A stretch of 55,703 nt of DNA from Mycobacterium sp. (GCF_019247635.1 NZ_JAFBAR010000020.1:1-55703), one strand, 5' to 3'; shown: positions 34,876-47,114, numbered from the stretch's first letter. The notes: generated by a model from the letters alone, not told the origin. Numbers and translations are program-made.

Positions 34876-37503
34876 CTAGCGCCTTAAACGGATCCTCCAC
34901 CGCACGAACGTGCCGTAGAACAGCGACAGCGCTGCCAGCGCGCCCATGTCGAGCGCCCAGATCTTCGGGGCGTGTTGCCAGAAGCGGTCCTGGGGCAGCA
35001 GGGAACTGGGAATCAGGGCCCGCAGGTCGACTGTCGAGGCGGCCGCCGCATAACCCCAACGCGACGGCACCGCCCCCGCCACCTGTTCGAGCACCATCCG
35101 GTTGGTTACCGGGACCATCCCGCCGCACAGCACCAGCTGCACCATGATCGAGACCACAAACAGCGGCATAATCTGCTCACTAGAGCGCACGAGCGACGAA
35201 ATAAGCAGGCCCAGCATCGCGGAGGCCACACACGTCGCGGCCACGGCCGTGAATAGCTCGACGCTGGCCGCGATAGTGCTGTGACCCATCACCACGGCGC
35301 CGCGGGTCGGCGCGCCCTTGCCGACCACGACGATCGCGGTCGTAATAGCGGCCTGCAGGACGGCGAAGACGCAGTAGACGCCGGTCTTGGCGAGCAGATA
35401 GGCGCTGGTGGACAGGCCGACCGCCTGTTCTCTCTGGAAGATGGGGCGTTCCCCGACCAGGTCGCGGATGGTCAACGCGGTGCCCATGAAGGCCGCGGAG
35501 TTGAGCAGCAGGTTCAGTATCTGCGCGGCTTCGTCGGGAGGGCTGGCGTGTTCGCCGGCGATGTGGAAGCCGGTGCTACCGGGAACCGTCAACGACAGCG
35601 CACCCAGGATGAACGGCAATAGCGCCAGGAACAGGAAGTAGGCGCGGTCGGAGACCACCAGGCGGACCTGCCGGCGCGCGATCGTGGAGACCTGCCGTCG
35701 CAGGCTGGTGTGCACCGGCTTACCCAGCTGGGTTGGCTCAGCGTCCTGTTCTGAGCGCTTCGCGGGTGGGTTCGGGGTCCGGTTCTGCTCGAGGAAGCGT
35801 CGGTTGGCTTCCTCAGGGTCGGCGCCGACCTTGGTGAAGATCTTGGCCCAGTTGGTGGTTCCCATCGCCTCACCGATACGGTCGGGCGGCCCGCAGTACG
35901 CCGTCTTCCCGCCGGGCGCCACCAACAGCAGCTGGTCGCAGATGTCCAGGTAGGACAACATGTGTGTGACCACGATCACCACGCGCCCGGCGTCGGCCAG
36001 CTGCCGCAGCATGGTCATGACCTGGTGGTCAAGCGCGGGGTCCAGGCCCGAGGTGGGCTCGTCGAGGATCAGCAGTGACGGGCCGGTGAGCAGTTCGAGC
36101 GCCACCGACGCGCGTTTGCGCTGACCGCCGGACAGCTTGTCCACCCGGGTGTCGGCGTGCTTGGTCAGGTCGAGTTCGTCCAGCACCTTGGTGACAACGC
36201 GGGCGCGGTCGGCTTTGCTGGTGTCCGGCGGCAGCCGCAATTCGGCGGCATAACCCAGTGCCTGGTTCACCGTCAGCTGGCGGTGCACGACGTCGTCCTG
36301 CGGCACCATCCCAATCCTGCTGCGCAGCGACGCGTATTCGGCGTGAATGTCGTGGCCTTCGAACGTCACCGAGCCGGAGCTGGGACGCGCGTAACCGGCA
36401 ATCAGCCGGGCCAGCGTGGTCTTGCCCGCGCCGGACCCGCCGATGACCGCGGTCAACGTGCCGGGCCTGGCGACCAGCGAGATGTCGTCGAGCAGTTGTT
36501 TGCCGCCGTCAACGCTGTACTTGACCTCGCGGACCTCCAGCCCGCCCGTGCGGGTCTCCACCTCGGCACGCGGGACCAGGGTGCTGTTGCTGAACACCAG
36601 GTCGACGTTGCCGATGGTGACGACGTCACCCTCGCTCAAGATGGCCGACCCGATCCGGGTGCCGTTGACGAACGTCCCGTTGATGCTGCGGTCGCGGATC
36701 TCGGTGCCCAGCGGCGTCAGCGTCAACGTCGCGTGCTCCCGGGAGGCCAGCACGTCGGAGATGACGATGTCGTTGTCTTCGGAGCGCCCGATCGTGACCG
36801 AGCCGGGGGTCTTCGTGGGACCAGGGGCCCTGACCGGTCGTGGGGACAGGAACTTCACCATCCGGGTGGCAAGGTTGGACACGTCGGACCCCCCGGCGTC
36901 GATCACCGTGAACTCCGTGGGCGGTGTCGGGGTCGGAGCGCGACCGGTGTTGACCACCGTGAGCTCTTCGGGCGGGGCGGGCCGCGCGGGCACCTTGGGC
37001 GGCGCTTGATGTGGACCCGCGGCCGGATGCCTGGGCGGCGGCGGTGCGGGCGGCCCCGGCCTGGACCGACCGCGAGGCGCGGGCGGGCGTGTGGACGGCG
37101 CGGCGGGTTCGGTGGCCAGGGTCCAGGCCAGGGTCGGCGGCCCGGAGTCCAGCGTCGGCCTGGTCCGCGGTGGCGCGCCGGTGCTGCCGCGGTGGCGCCC
37201 GATCTCGAAGGTCAGCCGCGGCCCCTGCGGATTGCCGACGTTGATGCTCTGGCCGTCGTGGATATCGACCACCGGCATCCGGTAGCCGTTGACGTAGGTG
37301 CCGTTCAACGACCCGTTGTCGATGGCAAGCCACCTGCCCTGCTCGAATCGCACGATGAGGTGAGCGCGGGATATCCGCGGGTCCGGAATACGCAGGTCGG
37401 CGTGCAGGTCACGTCCGACGATAACCTCTTGACCTGCCGCGAAGGACCGCTGCGCACCGTTGTGCCGAATGGTCAGCGCGGGCGGGGCGGGTCGACTCAC
37501 CAC
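34876..37503 (-). CDS. FHA-FHA-ABC transporter (Rv1747-like)
   Basis: About 875 residues. FHA domain 1 has VIVGRDLHADLRIPDPRISR and SLNGTYVNG. A ~120-residue Pro/Thr/Arg-rich linker follows, then FHA domain 2 with VTIGRSEDNDIVISD and SINGTFVNG. The ABC ATPase has Walker A GGSGAGKTTLAR, signature LSGGQRKRASV and Walker B LLILDEPTSGLD. An ABC2-type membrane domain with six helices ends in a basic tail. In M. tuberculosis Rv1747 is phosphorylated on its FHA linker by the adjacent kinase PknF and is linked to cell-wall glycolipid export. Here the kinase gene is divergent. GTG 37503 gives the Rv1747-like N terminus; longer frames upstream lack support. Confidence 0.9.
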   Translation of the reverse strand: MVSRPAPPALTIRHNGAQRSFAAGQEVIVGRDLHADLRIPDPRISRAHLIVRFEQGRWLAIDNGSLNGTYVNGYRMPVVDIHDGQSINVGNPQGPRLTFEIGRHRGSTGAPPRTRPTLDSGPPTLAWTLATEPAAPSTRPPAPRGRSRPGPPAPPPPRHPAAGPHQAPPKVPARPAPPEELTVVNTGRAPTPTPPTEFTVIDAGGSDVSNLATRMVKFLSPRPVRAPGPTKTPGSVTIGRSEDNDIVISDVLASREHATLTLTPLGTEIRDRSINGTFVNGTRIGSAILSEGDVVTIGNVDLVFSNSTLVPRAEVETRTGGLEVREVKYSVDGGKQLLDDISLVARPGTLTAVIGGSGAGKTTLARLIAGYARPSSGSVTFEGHDIHAEYASLRSRIGMVPQDDVVHRQLTVNQALGYAAELRLPPDTSKADRARVVTKVLDELDLTKHADTRVDKLSGGQRKRASVALELLTGPSLLILDEPTSGLDPALDHQVMTMLRQLADAGRVVIVVTHMLSYLDICDQLLLVAPGGKTAYCGPPDRIGEAMGTTNWAKIFTKVGADPEEANRRFLEQNRTPNPPAKRSEQDAEPTQLGKPVHTSLRRQVSTIARRQVRLVVSDRAYFLFLALLPFILGALSLTVPGSTGFHIAGEHASPPDEAAQILNLLLNSAAFMGTALTIRDLVGERPIFQREQAVGLSTSAYLLAKTGVYCVFAVLQAAITTAIVVVGKGAPTRGAVVMGHSTIAASVELFTAVAATCVASAMLGLLISSLVRSSEQIMPLFVVSIMVQLVLCGGMVPVTNRMVLEQVAGAVPSRWGYAAAASTVDLRALIPSSLLPQDRFWQHAPKIWALDMGALAALSLFYGTFVRWRIRLRR

Positions 37504-37791
37504 ACCAGTATCGTTGGACCGTCTGAGAGCTCCCCAAGGGACTCGCCCGTGGCTTGGCTTTGTTTCGATTTGGCCACTCATAGGTTTTTCATAGCCTGCA
37601 ACTGCCAAACGCCAACTCGGATCCGGCATCATTCGAACGTGAGGGGTGTCCGGAGCGCCAATCGTGCTGGCCGCGAGAACTCGGGAAAGCGCCGGCGAAA
37701 CAGCACTGGCCCCATCCCGCAGGGTGTTCGGTATCACAAGATTGGTGGAGATACCCGCCGCTAGTGCCGCAAGACAAGGGGGTGAAGGTAG
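37504..37791. promoter_or_regulatory. Divergent promoter region between ABC transporter and kinase genes
   Basis: A 288-bp gap shared by the two divergent genes. It holds open frames in several phases, but none has family features. An AAGGGGGTGAAGG purine tract (37776-37788) precedes the kinase ATG. No sharp promoter boxes can be called by eye. Co-regulation of kinase and transporter is likely from layout. Confidence 0.4.
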
Positions 37792-39846
37792 ATGGATGAG
37801 CTACACGGAGGAACCCGACGCCTGGGCGCCGGACGACGGCTGCTGAGCAACCCGCGACTGGCGCGTGGAGCCCTGCGCGCGGGCTTCCAGTCGCTGCCTT
37901 CAGCGACCGTCGGAAACCTGCTGCGCCGCGTCCCGCCGGTCAATTCGGCGCCGAGTGCCGAACCACCGGAAGCAGTTTCGGGGGCCGGGGCCCCCGATGA
38001 CGTCAAACCCTCGCGCATTGCCAACGGCGCGCCGTTTGCCGGCTATACGATCCTGCGACCCCTCGGCGCGGGCGGCATGGCGGAGGTGTATCTGGCCTTG
38101 CATCCCCGGTTGCCGCGTCGCGATGTGATCAAGGTCCTCGCCGAGGCGATCACCGCCGACCGTGAGTTCCGCGAGCGGTTCAACCGGGAAGCCGACCTTG
38201 CCGCGACACTGTGGCATCCGCACATCGTCGGCGTCCACGACCGCGGTGAGTTCAACGGTCAGCTCTGGATCTCGATGGACTACGTCGAGGGCACCGACGC
38301 CGCCCGACTGGTGAAAGAGCGCTACCAGGAAGGTCTTCCGGCCGAACAGGTCGGCGACATCGTCCACGCCGTCGCGGGTGCACTCGATTACGCCCACACT
38401 CGCGGCTTGCTGCACCGCGACGTCAAGCCCGCCAATATCCTGCTCACCCACCCGGATGACGGAGAACAACGAATCCTGTTGGCGGACTTCGGCGTAGCTC
38501 GCCACCTCGCCGACATCAGCGGTATCACCGAGACCAATGTCGCCGTGGGAACGGTCGCCTACGCCGCCCCCGAACAGTTGACGGGCTGCAACATCGACGG
38601 GCGGGCAGATCAATACGCTTTGGCGGCAACGGCATTCCATCTGCTGACCGGTGCCCCGCCGTTCCAGCACTCCAACCCGATCGCGGTGATCAGCCAGCAT
38701 CTGCACGACGATCCGCCCCGGCTCAGCGACTACCGTCAGGACCTGGCGCACCTCGACGAGGTGTTCTTCAAGGCGCTGGCCAAGGATCCCGAGGATAGGT
38801 TCGACCGCTGCCGGGACTTTGCCGCCGCGTACAAGGCCGCCTGTGGTGAGCCTGGCCTCCCGGACGCCGAACGGCCGGCTTCCCCGCGGCGCCGCCGACG
38901 CCGCGTGGTTGCGGCTGTGACACATAGGTTCTCGTCGCGGACGCGGTGGGCGGCGGCGGTGGTTTCGGCGGTACTCATCGCGGTTGCCGCGACCTGGTCG
39001 ATTCTCTACTCCTTCCAGCCGGACAATCCGCAGCCCAACGCCGCGCTGGCGTCGAAACCCTCGGCGCCCGCGGCCAGCAGTGTCCCCGCGGGCTCCCGGG
39101 TGCTCAACGGCACCTACCGGTTGGACTACGACCGTTCCAAGAAGACCACCAACGGCGTCCCCATCCGGCACGACGTCGCCACCAGCGACTGGTGGGCCTT
39201 TCGTTCCGACTGCACCACCAGCGGGTGCGCGGCCACCGGCACCCAGCTGGACGACGCCACCCACCAGGTGGCCAACACCGCCGACGGCGGCCAGACCGAT
39301 GTGCTGCGGTTCGTCGGCGGGTATTGGCAGGGTGCGCCGCAGCAGGCGCGGGTGGGCTGTCACCAGCCGAACGGGCAGGTCACGGCGACCCAGCAGGAGA
39401 CCATCGCGTGGTCGCTGGCTCCCCAGGCCGACGGCACGCTGCGCGGCACCGAGACCCAGACCGTCCTGTCCAACGAGTGCGGCGCACAGGGCGCGGTGGT
39501 CCGAATTCCGGTAGTCGCCACGCGGGTCGGCGACGTGCCGCCGGGCGTGAACTTGGCGGATCCCGCGCAAGCCGCCACCACGACCGCTCCGGCGGCCAGG
39601 CCGTCGCCGCCCGTCCTCGGCGGTGTGTGCAGCGACGTCGACAAACTGGCCTACGACCCGACCAGCAATCAGCAGGTCGTCTGCGAAGGCAACACCTGGG
39701 ACAAGGCGCCGATCACGTCGGGCGTGCACGCCGCGGGTAGCTCGTGTGACCTGCCCGACGTCCCGGTGTTCGCGGTGTCCACCTCGAACGACGGCTACCT
39801 GCTGCAGTGCGACCCCGTCTCGCGCCTGTGGACGCGCCACAGCTAG
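37792..39846 (+). CDS. Membrane Ser/Thr protein kinase (PknF/PknJ-like)
   Basis: A 684-residue receptor kinase. Kinase domain ~83-345: glycine loop [11 protein letters not shown]114 in DVIKVL, E133 in the C-helix, catalytic [13 protein letters not shown] (D210), LADFGVAR (D232), activation loop with [19 protein letters not shown]. One membrane helix at ~385-407 follows a run of arginines, so the kinase is cytoplasmic. The outer ~275 residues contain several cysteines, probably disulfide-bonded, of unknown ligand. An N-terminal extension of ~80 residues precedes the kinase fold; no later start codon exists to remove it, and TAG directly precedes the ATG. Likely substrate: the FHA-ABC transporter encoded divergently. 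Confidence 0.9.
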   Translation: MDELHGGTRRLGAGRRLLSNPRLARGALRAGFQSLPSATVGNLLRRVPPVNSAPSAEPPEAVSGAGAPDDVKPSRIANGAPFAGYTILRPLGAGGMAEVYLALHPRLPRRDVIKVLAEAITADREFRERFNREADLAATLWHPHIVGVHDRGEFNGQLWISMDYVEGTDAARLVKERYQEGLPAEQVGDIVHAVAGALDYAHTRGLLHRDVKPANILLTHPDDGEQRILLADFGVARHLADISGITETNVAVGTVAYAAPEQLTGCNIDGRADQYALAATAFHLLTGAPPFQHSNPIAVISQHLHDDPPRLSDYRQDLAHLDEVFFKALAKDPEDRFDRCRDFAAAYKAACGEPGLPDAERPASPRRRRRRVVAAVTHRFSSRTRWAAAVVSAVLIAVAATWSILYSFQPDNPQPNAALASKPSAPAASSVPAGSRVLNGTYRLDYDRSKKTTNGVPIRHDVATSDWWAFRSDCTTSGCAATGTQLDDATHQVANTADGGQTDVLRFVGGYWQGAPQQARVGCHQPNGQVTATQQETIAWSLAPQADGTLRGTETQTVLSNECGAQGAVVRIPVVATRVGDVPPGVNLADPAQAATTTAPAARPSPPVLGGVCSDVDKLAYDPTSNQQVVCEGNTWDKAPITSGVHAAGSSCDLPDVPVFAVSTSNDGYLLQCDPVSRLWTRHS

Positions 39847-39930
39847 TTCCCGGGCTGCCCGTCAGCGTGCGCGTCTGTACGGCGGCTCGCCGCTGAGGCT
39901 GGCAGTCTGTGCACGCTCGCGACGGGCAGC

Positions 39931-39953
39931 TTGTCGGTGCCGGGCTCTACCCT
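39931..39953 (+). promoter_or_regulatory. RecA-NDp (PafBC-type) promoter of uvrB
   Basis: TTGTCGGTG (39931-39939), 8 bp, TACCCT (39948-39953) matches the mycobacterial RecA/LexA-independent damage promoter consensus TTGTCRGTG-N8-TANNNT at every defined position. The expected start point about 7 nt downstream falls on or next to the uvrB ATG at 39961, so the message is probably leaderless. Confidence 0.85.
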
Positions 39954-39960
39954 GGTTGGC

Positions 39961-42119
<2,159 letters not shown>

Positions 42120-42123
<4 letters not shown>

Positions 42124-43541
42124 CCGACACCGCCAGCGACACGGGCAGTTGGCGGCAGCTGCTGGGCCCATATCTTGGGGCATCCGTGGTGCTGGCGGGT
42201 GGCGTCGGGCTCTACGCGACCAACGAATTCCTGACCGTCAGCCTGCTGCCCAGCACGATCGCCGAAATCGGCGGCGCCCGGTTGTATGCCTGGGTGGTGA
42301 CGCTGTACCTGGTCGGTTCGGTGGTGGCCGCGGCCGTGGTGAGTTCGCTCCTGCTGCGCATCGGGGCACGCGCGTCGTTCCTGACGGGACTGGCCGTGTT
42401 CGGTGTCGCCAGTCTGGTCTGCGCGGTGGCACCCAACATGGAGGTGCTCATCGCCGGACGTGCCCTGCAGGGAGTGGCGGGCGGTCTGCTGGCCGGCCTG
42501 GGCTATGCGCTCATCAACACCGCCCTGCCAAGGTCGCTATGGACCCGCGGCTCTGCGCTGGTGTCCGCGATGTGGGGAGTCGCGACCGTAGTCGGACCCG
42601 CGATGGGCGGTCTTTTTGCGCAATTCGGGTTGTGGCGCTTGGCATTTGCGGCCATGGCAATCCTGACCGCGTTGATGGCCATCTTGGTGCCGATCGTGCT
42701 GTCCGCGCACCGGGCCGGCCCGGTCGGTGAAGCGTCCACACGGCCCGCGCTGAAGGTGCCGGGGTGGTCGCTGGTGTTGATGGGTGGTGCCGCAATTGCC
42801 GTCAGTGTGGCGCAACTACCGCACAACGTCGTAGCGACGGGCGGGCTGCTGGCCGCCGGCCTGCTGCTGATCGGAGTTTTTGTGGTAGTCGATCGGCGCA
42901 GCCGGGTAGCGGTGTTGCCGCCCAGCGTCTTTGGCTCTGGACCGTTGAAGTGGATCTATCTGAGCATGGCGGTTCTGATGATGGCCGTGATGGTCGACAC
43001 GTACGTGCCACTGTTCGGTCAACGGCTCGGGCACCTGAGTCCGGTCGCGGCGGGGTTCCTGGGCGCGGCGCTGGCCGTCGGCTGGACGGTGAGCGAGATC
43101 GTCAGCGCCGCGGTGAACGATTCTCGGGTCATCGGACGCATGCTGCTGGCCGCGCCGCTGGTGATGGCGTCGGGTCTGGGGATGGTCGCGCTCACGCAGC
43201 GCGCCGACGCGCCGATCGGGGTGGTCCTCATCTGGGCGGTGGCTTTGCTGGTCGCCGGGATTGGCATCGGCATGGCTTGGCCGCACCTGTCGATGCGCGC
43301 CATGGACTGCGTCGAAGCCCCAACCGAAAGCGGCACGGCAGCGGCCGCCATCAACATCGTGCAGCTGATCTCCGCGGCCTTCGGCGCCGGCCTGGCCGGC
43401 GTGGTGGTCAATGGCACCGAACATGGCGACCTGCCAGCGGCGCGGTGGTTGTACGCGGTGTTCGCGGCGCTTGCGGCAGTAGGGGTTTTGGCTGCACCAA
43501 ATGCGATCGGCCGCACGCCGCGGAAGTGGTCACGGTTTTGA
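42120..43541 (+). CDS. MFS drug-efflux-type transporter
   Basis: A 473-residue, 14-helix-type major facilitator protein (DHA2-like). The first helix contains [41 protein letters not shown] lies near residue 115 and [19 protein letters not shown] near 155, the DHA antiporter motif C region. It would export a small hydrophobic compound in exchange for protons. The GTG start overlaps the uvrB stop, so it should be co-induced with uvrB by DNA damage. It corresponds by order to Rv1634. Substrate unknown. Confidence 0.88.
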
Positions 43542-43617
43542 CGATGCCCGACGACTCTTATCCGGATGAGTCTGTGTTCAGCGACGTACAAACGCACAGC
43601 CGTCGGCCGGCAACCCA

Positions 43618-43667
43618 GTGTGAATCCTGCGACGCGACACGCTGATTCGGCGTCGTGTGGTTCACAC
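43618..43667. terminator. Imperfect hairpin after the MFS gene
   Basis: GTGTGAA (43618-43624) and TTCACAC (43661-43667) are exact inverted repeats, enclosing a second imperfect stem (ACGCGAC with GTCGTGT). It lies in the 241-bp gap between convergent genes. A terminator role is plausible; otherwise the gap shows nothing recognisable. Confidence 0.4.
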
Positions 43668-43782
43668 TCGCGCGGATGGCTGACAGTCGCACAGCCGACT
43701 CAGTCGTTCGGAGATGAGGTGCGGCCGCCTTGCGCGCCCCCGAACAGACCATCCGCGAGCCAGATCTGCATGCCCGTCTAGC

Positions 43783-45459
43783 TCATCTCGTTGACTTGAC
43801 GACCTGGGAGTAGTTGAACTGCCAGCGCTCCACGACGTGGAAGCCGAGATAGCCGGGGAATCGGTAGGCGGGCGCGCGTCCGAAGGTCGACCCTGGCGGC
43901 AACGACTTTCCCTGTTGATGGTCGGGTAGCGATCTGTCTCGGTCGGTGATCGTCCACAGCGCGGGGCATTTGTTGATCTTGGCCGTCGTCAGCCACACCG
44001 CGACGTGGCCGTCCCACAGAGCGCCGACATCGGGTCCGTAAAAGCCGCGCTCGACGTCGATCACCGAACGAAAAGCCGCCGGCCGGGTGGCCAGCAGCGC
44101 GCGAATCGGCCCGGGCTTCCAGACCACGGTGTTGTCCACCAGCAGGCAATCCCCGGGCGCCGCGTGGCCGCTGATCACGTCGGCAACCTGGCTGTAGTCC
44201 CAGCCCTCCTTGGCATAGGGCCCGCGTTGGGTGAAGTAGTAGTTCGGAAACGCGGCGGCCGTGAACGCCAGCACAACGCCGGCGATGGGCCACGGCTTTC
44301 GGGCGAGCGTGACGATGCAGACCGCCAGGACCACGGCCGCGGCGGGAGCCGTGACGATCAGGTAACGCGGGTAGTACATGGGTTCAACCAGCCACGAGTA
44401 GATCAACACGGCCGCCGTCGGGATGACGATCCACGCCGCGCACACCTGTAATAGTCGCCGGGCACCGCCACCCGGCCCGGCTGCTCCGAGCGCACGCGCG
44501 ACGACCGCGGCGACGACGGTGACGCCCGACAGGATGGCGAAGGGAACGCTGTGATCGAAGTACTGCCGATGCACCACGTCCAGGAAGAGGTTCCTGCTCA
44601 ACCCCGCAATCCACGCGACCTGGAAAGCCTGACCGTGGGCGAACAGCAGGAATCGGGTCAGGATCCCCAGCGCCACCGCAGAGCTGACCAACCACCGGAC
44701 AACGATGCCTCTGCGCGGGGCCAGCCGCGGCAGGATGGCGGCATATGCCAGCACCAAGAGCACCGAGTTGATGCTGATCAGGACCGACAACACCAGCAGC
44801 AACGCGTAACCCACCCACAGCCGGGGCCGGTTGCGCCGCGCCGCCGCAACGAGCAAGACCGTCAGCCAAACCGCCGCCGCCACGGACAGCGCCGAGGACC
44901 GGGCTTCGATCCCGGCCCACGTCACTCGCGGCAGTATCGCGAAGACAACGCCGGCGCACAGCCCCGTGGCCCGGCTCTGCGGCACGAACTGTCGGGTGAA
45001 AACCACGACGCCGGCCGCAGCGCCCCCGATGGCGAGCGCGCTCGGAACACGTGACCAGAATTCCGTCGGCGGAAAAATAGCGAACCAGGCCTGCATCAGC
45101 AGGTAGTACAGGCCGTGTACGGCATCGATGTGGCCCAGCAGCTTCCAGAGCTGCGGCAATGACCTGCTCGCCGCCGAAATCGTCGCACCTTCGTCGAACC
45201 AGAGCGACGGCCTGCTCGCCCAGGCGGCGCTGATAACCGTGGCCAGCACGGCGACCGCCCACGGATCGAGCAGCCTCCCGTCGGGGCGGGGACTCGCAGA
45301 ATCCCCAATGACCTGCGCCGTTGGCTGCTCGATGGTCTGCGAGGGCATGATGCTTGTCACTGTAGAGTCCGCCCGATGAGCCTGGTCAACGCCGACCCAT
45401 GCCGGCTTCGGAAAGGGTTGCGCGGCAAAGCTTTCCCCATCGGGCCTGGGCATTCGCAC
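43783..45459 (-). CDS. capA: GT-C mannosyltransferase, LAM-capping type (Rv1635c-like)
   Basis: Up to 558 residues with about ten membrane helices and a C-terminal extracytoplasmic domain. The first loop has LWFDEGATISAASR with the D-E pair typical of polyprenyl-phosphate-sugar-dependent GT-C enzymes. The position and look match Rv1635c, reported to add the first mannose cap to lipoarabinomannan from polyprenyl-phospho-mannose. Capping is a trait of slow-growing pathogens. Starts available: GTG 45459, ATG 45453 or ATG 45348; the last trims an unremarkable N-terminal tail of 37 residues and cannot be excluded. Divergent from the universal stress protein gene. Confidence 0.85.
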   Translation of the reverse strand: MRMPRPDGESFAAQPFPKPAWVGVDQAHRADSTVTSIMPSQTIEQPTAQVIGDSASPRPDGRLLDPWAVAVLATVISAAWASRPSLWFDEGATISAASRSLPQLWKLLGHIDAVHGLYYLLMQAWFAIFPPTEFWSRVPSALAIGGAAAGVVVFTRQFVPQSRATGLCAGVVFAILPRVTWAGIEARSSALSVAAAVWLTVLLVAAARRNRPRLWVGYALLLVLSVLISINSVLLVLAYAAILPRLAPRRGIVVRWLVSSAVALGILTRFLLFAHGQAFQVAWIAGLSRNLFLDVVHRQYFDHSVPFAILSGVTVVAAVVARALGAAGPGGGARRLLQVCAAWIVIPTAAVLIYSWLVEPMYYPRYLIVTAPAAAVVLAVCIVTLARKPWPIAGVVLAFTAAAFPNYYFTQRGPYAKEGWDYSQVADVISGHAAPGDCLLVDNTVVWKPGPIRALLATRPAAFRSVIDVERGFYGPDVGALWDGHVAVWLTTAKINKCPALWTITDRDRSLPDHQQGKSLPPGSTFGRAPAYRFPGYLGFHVVERWQFNYSQVVKSTR

Positions 45460-45611
45460 GTAGTGTCATCCGCAGTATTGTCGGTCGCCATGCCCTGACC
45501 GGGCAAATTGAGGCTTGCGCCACGTCGCAGCGGTGTCGCTTAATCTGTCCTTTTGGACACTGCACGCGATACTGTCTTGGGTTGGCTGGGCAAACGACAC
45601 TTGGAGGGTAA

Positions 45612-46052
45612 ATGGGTGCCTATGGGACCGTGGTCGTAGGGACCGACGGCTCGGACTCGTCATTCCGCGCGGTGGACAAGGCGGCCGCCATTGCCGGGGC
45701 CGACGCAAAGTTGATCATCGCGTCGGCGTACTTGCCTCATCACGACGATGGCCGTGCGGCCGACGTGCTGAAGGAAGAAAGCTACAAGGTGACGGGCACC
45801 GCCCCGATCTACGAGATCCTGCACGACGCGAAGGAGCGGGCCCACAACGCCGGTGCCAAGAACGTCGAAGAGCGCGCGATCGTCGGCGCTCCGGTCGACG
45901 CGTTGGTCCACCTCGCCGAGGAGGTCAAGGCCGATTTGCTGGTCGTCGGGAACGTCGGCCTCAGCACCATCGCCGGCCGACTGCTGGGATCGGTGCCGGC
46001 CAACGTGTCGCGTCGGGCCAAGGTCGATGTGCTGATCGTGCACACCACCTGA
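45612..46052 (+). CDS. Universal stress protein (Rv1636/TB15.3 type)
   Basis: A 146-residue single-domain USP. The start VVVGTDGSDSSFRAVDKAA and the nucleotide loop G-x2-G-x9-G-S (GNVGLSTIAGRLLGS) are complete. The M. tuberculosis orthologue and its M. smegmatis relative bind cAMP with high affinity and act as a cAMP sink. This is of interest because a class III adenylyl cyclase is encoded 23 kb upstream. GGAGGG (45603-45608) is ideally placed before ATG 45612. Cytosolic, single gene. Confidence 0.93.
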   Translation: MGAYGTVVVGTDGSDSSFRAVDKAAAIAGADAKLIIASAYLPHHDDGRAADVLKEESYKVTGTAPIYEILHDAKERAHNAGAKNVEERAIVGAPVDALVHLAEEVKADLLVVGNVGLSTIAGRLLGSVPANVSRRAKVDVLIVHTT

Positions 46053-46385
46053 GCGGGCCTACCAGCCCCGTCGCGCCAATCGCCCAAGTCGGGGCGTTCG
46101 ACTCCCAACGCCAGTGTCCCTGGTTTGTGACGTCGTCAAGCTAGTCGAGCTTCAGGCCACACTCACATCTTCGACGCCGCCGGGGGCCGGGCTAAGTGGC
46201 AGCGCCTTGTTGGGGCGGCTCCGCCGCCGTGGCGGCCACGGCGCCTCAGGCAGCGGCGGCGGGACCGCCGACGCCGGCACAGGTGGCCACGGCGGCTAGC
46301 ACCGGCTAACGCCGGCGACGCTGAGAATCCGTTGGCGTGGCCGTCCTGTTTTACCAGGCATGAGCCGCTGGACAGCACGACGGAA
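46053..46385. other. Intergenic stretch between usp and the metallo-hydrolase gene
   Basis: 333 bp between convergent genes. It holds a PGRS-like coding fragment (46231-46299) and, just before it, a GC hairpin GGCGGC-TCC-GCCGCC (46214-46228) without U-tract. The rest shows no recognisable gene. Confidence 0.5.
46231..46299 (+). pseudogene. PGRS-like coding fragment
   Basis: The plus frame reads GGHGASGSGGGTADAGTGGH and stops at TAG 46297-46299. The Gly-Gly-X periodicity and high GGC/GGT content are those of PE_PGRS C-terminal repeats. No PE domain or start is seen upstream (the frame is open only from 46114, with unrelated sequence). It looks like the tail of a lost PE_PGRS gene, or a PGRS segment brought by recombination. 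The short length makes chance possible. Confidence 0.45.
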
Positions 46386-47063
46386 TTACCAGCCGCGTTC
46401 GCGCCACTCCGCTAGATGTGGTCGCTCGTTGCCGAGATTGGTGTCGTCGCCGTGGCCGGGGTAGATGATCGTGTCGTCCCCGTATCGGGCGAAGACCCTG
46501 CTTTCGAGGTCCCCCATCAGCGAATCGAACTCGTCCGGCTGTGTCGTCCGTCCAGGACCGCCCGGGAACAGGCAGTCGCCGGTGAACAACTGCGTGACGT
46601 TGCCGGTGGCAGGTCCGTTCAGCGCCAGCGCGACGGAGCCGGGGGTGTGCCCCCGCAGGTGGATGACGTCAAAGGTCAGCTCGCCGATCCGCACGGTGTC
46701 CCCGTTGGCCAGCAAACGGTCCGGTTGCACCGGCAGCGGGTCGGCGTCGATCTCGTGGGCGGCGGTGGGCGCCCCGGTGGCCTCGGCCACCGCTTGCAGC
46801 GCCTGCCAGTGGTCGAAGTGCTGGTGGCTGGTCACGATCAGCGACACCCGTGGCGCGTGTTGGCGGATCAGGTCGATCAGAACGTCGGCGTCGTTGGCCG
46901 CGTCGATGAGCAGCGTCTCCTCGGTCGCCGAACAGGTCACCAAATAGGCATTGTTGTCCATCGGGCCCACCGACGCCTTTAGAATCGTGGCGCCGGGCAG
47001 GCTGCGTCGGGCCGCGGTACCCGGTTCCACGTGTCCGGTGTAGTTGTCGTCTAGGACGGTCAT
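46386..47063 (-). CDS. Metallo-beta-lactamase-fold hydrolase (glyoxalase II-like)
   Basis: A 225-residue protein with the HxHxDH zinc motif as HQHFDH near residue 80. The other ligands are in HLRGHTPGSVALAL, FTGDCLFPGGPGR and the C-terminal YPGHGDDT. This is the small hydroxyacylglutathione-hydrolase-like branch. Mycobacteria lack glutathione, so a mycothiol or other thioester, or a persulfide, is a more likely substrate; this is inference. ATG 47063 (MTVLDDNYTGHVEPG) is preferred; the longer frame to 47114 would overlap the uvrA promoter region. It corresponds to Rv1637c and is divergent from uvrA. Confidence 0.88.
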   Translation of the reverse strand: MTVLDDNYTGHVEPGTAARRSLPGATILKASVGPMDNNAYLVTCSATEETLLIDAANDADVLIDLIRQHAPRVSLIVTSHQHFDHWQALQAVAEATGAPTAAHEIDADPLPVQPDRLLANGDTVRIGELTFDVIHLRGHTPGSVALALNGPATGNVTQLFTGDCLFPGGPGRTTQPDEFDSLMGDLESRVFARYGDDTIIYPGHGDDTNLGNERPHLAEWRERGW

Positions 47064-47091
47064 AGCGGTCACGTTACTGGTCCCGGAATGC

Positions 47092-47114
47092 TTGTCGGTA
47101 TGGCCACATAGCAT
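47092..47114 (+). promoter_or_regulatory. RecA-NDp (PafBC-type) promoter of uvrA
   Basis: TTGTCGGTA (47092-47100), 8 bp, TAGCAT (47109-47114). It matches TTGTCRGTG-N8-TANNNT except for the last base of the -35-like box. The start point would be near 47121, leaving a ~40-nt leader before uvrA. Confidence 0.75.

Noticed and set aside
37504..37737. N-terminal extension of the FHA-ABC protein to 953 residues
   Set aside because: Low-quality sequence without FHA features; GTG 37503 matches the family start.
36157..37764. 535-residue plus-strand frame over the FHA-ABC gene
   Set aside because: Antisense shadow; no domain pattern.
39931..39960. TTG 39931 as the uvrB start
   Set aside because: The TTG is part of the damage promoter; ATG 39961 fits better.
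45479..45502. TTGTCGGTC upstream of the universal stress gene as a RecA-NDp promoter
   Set aside because: No TANNNT element at the required 8-bp spacing.
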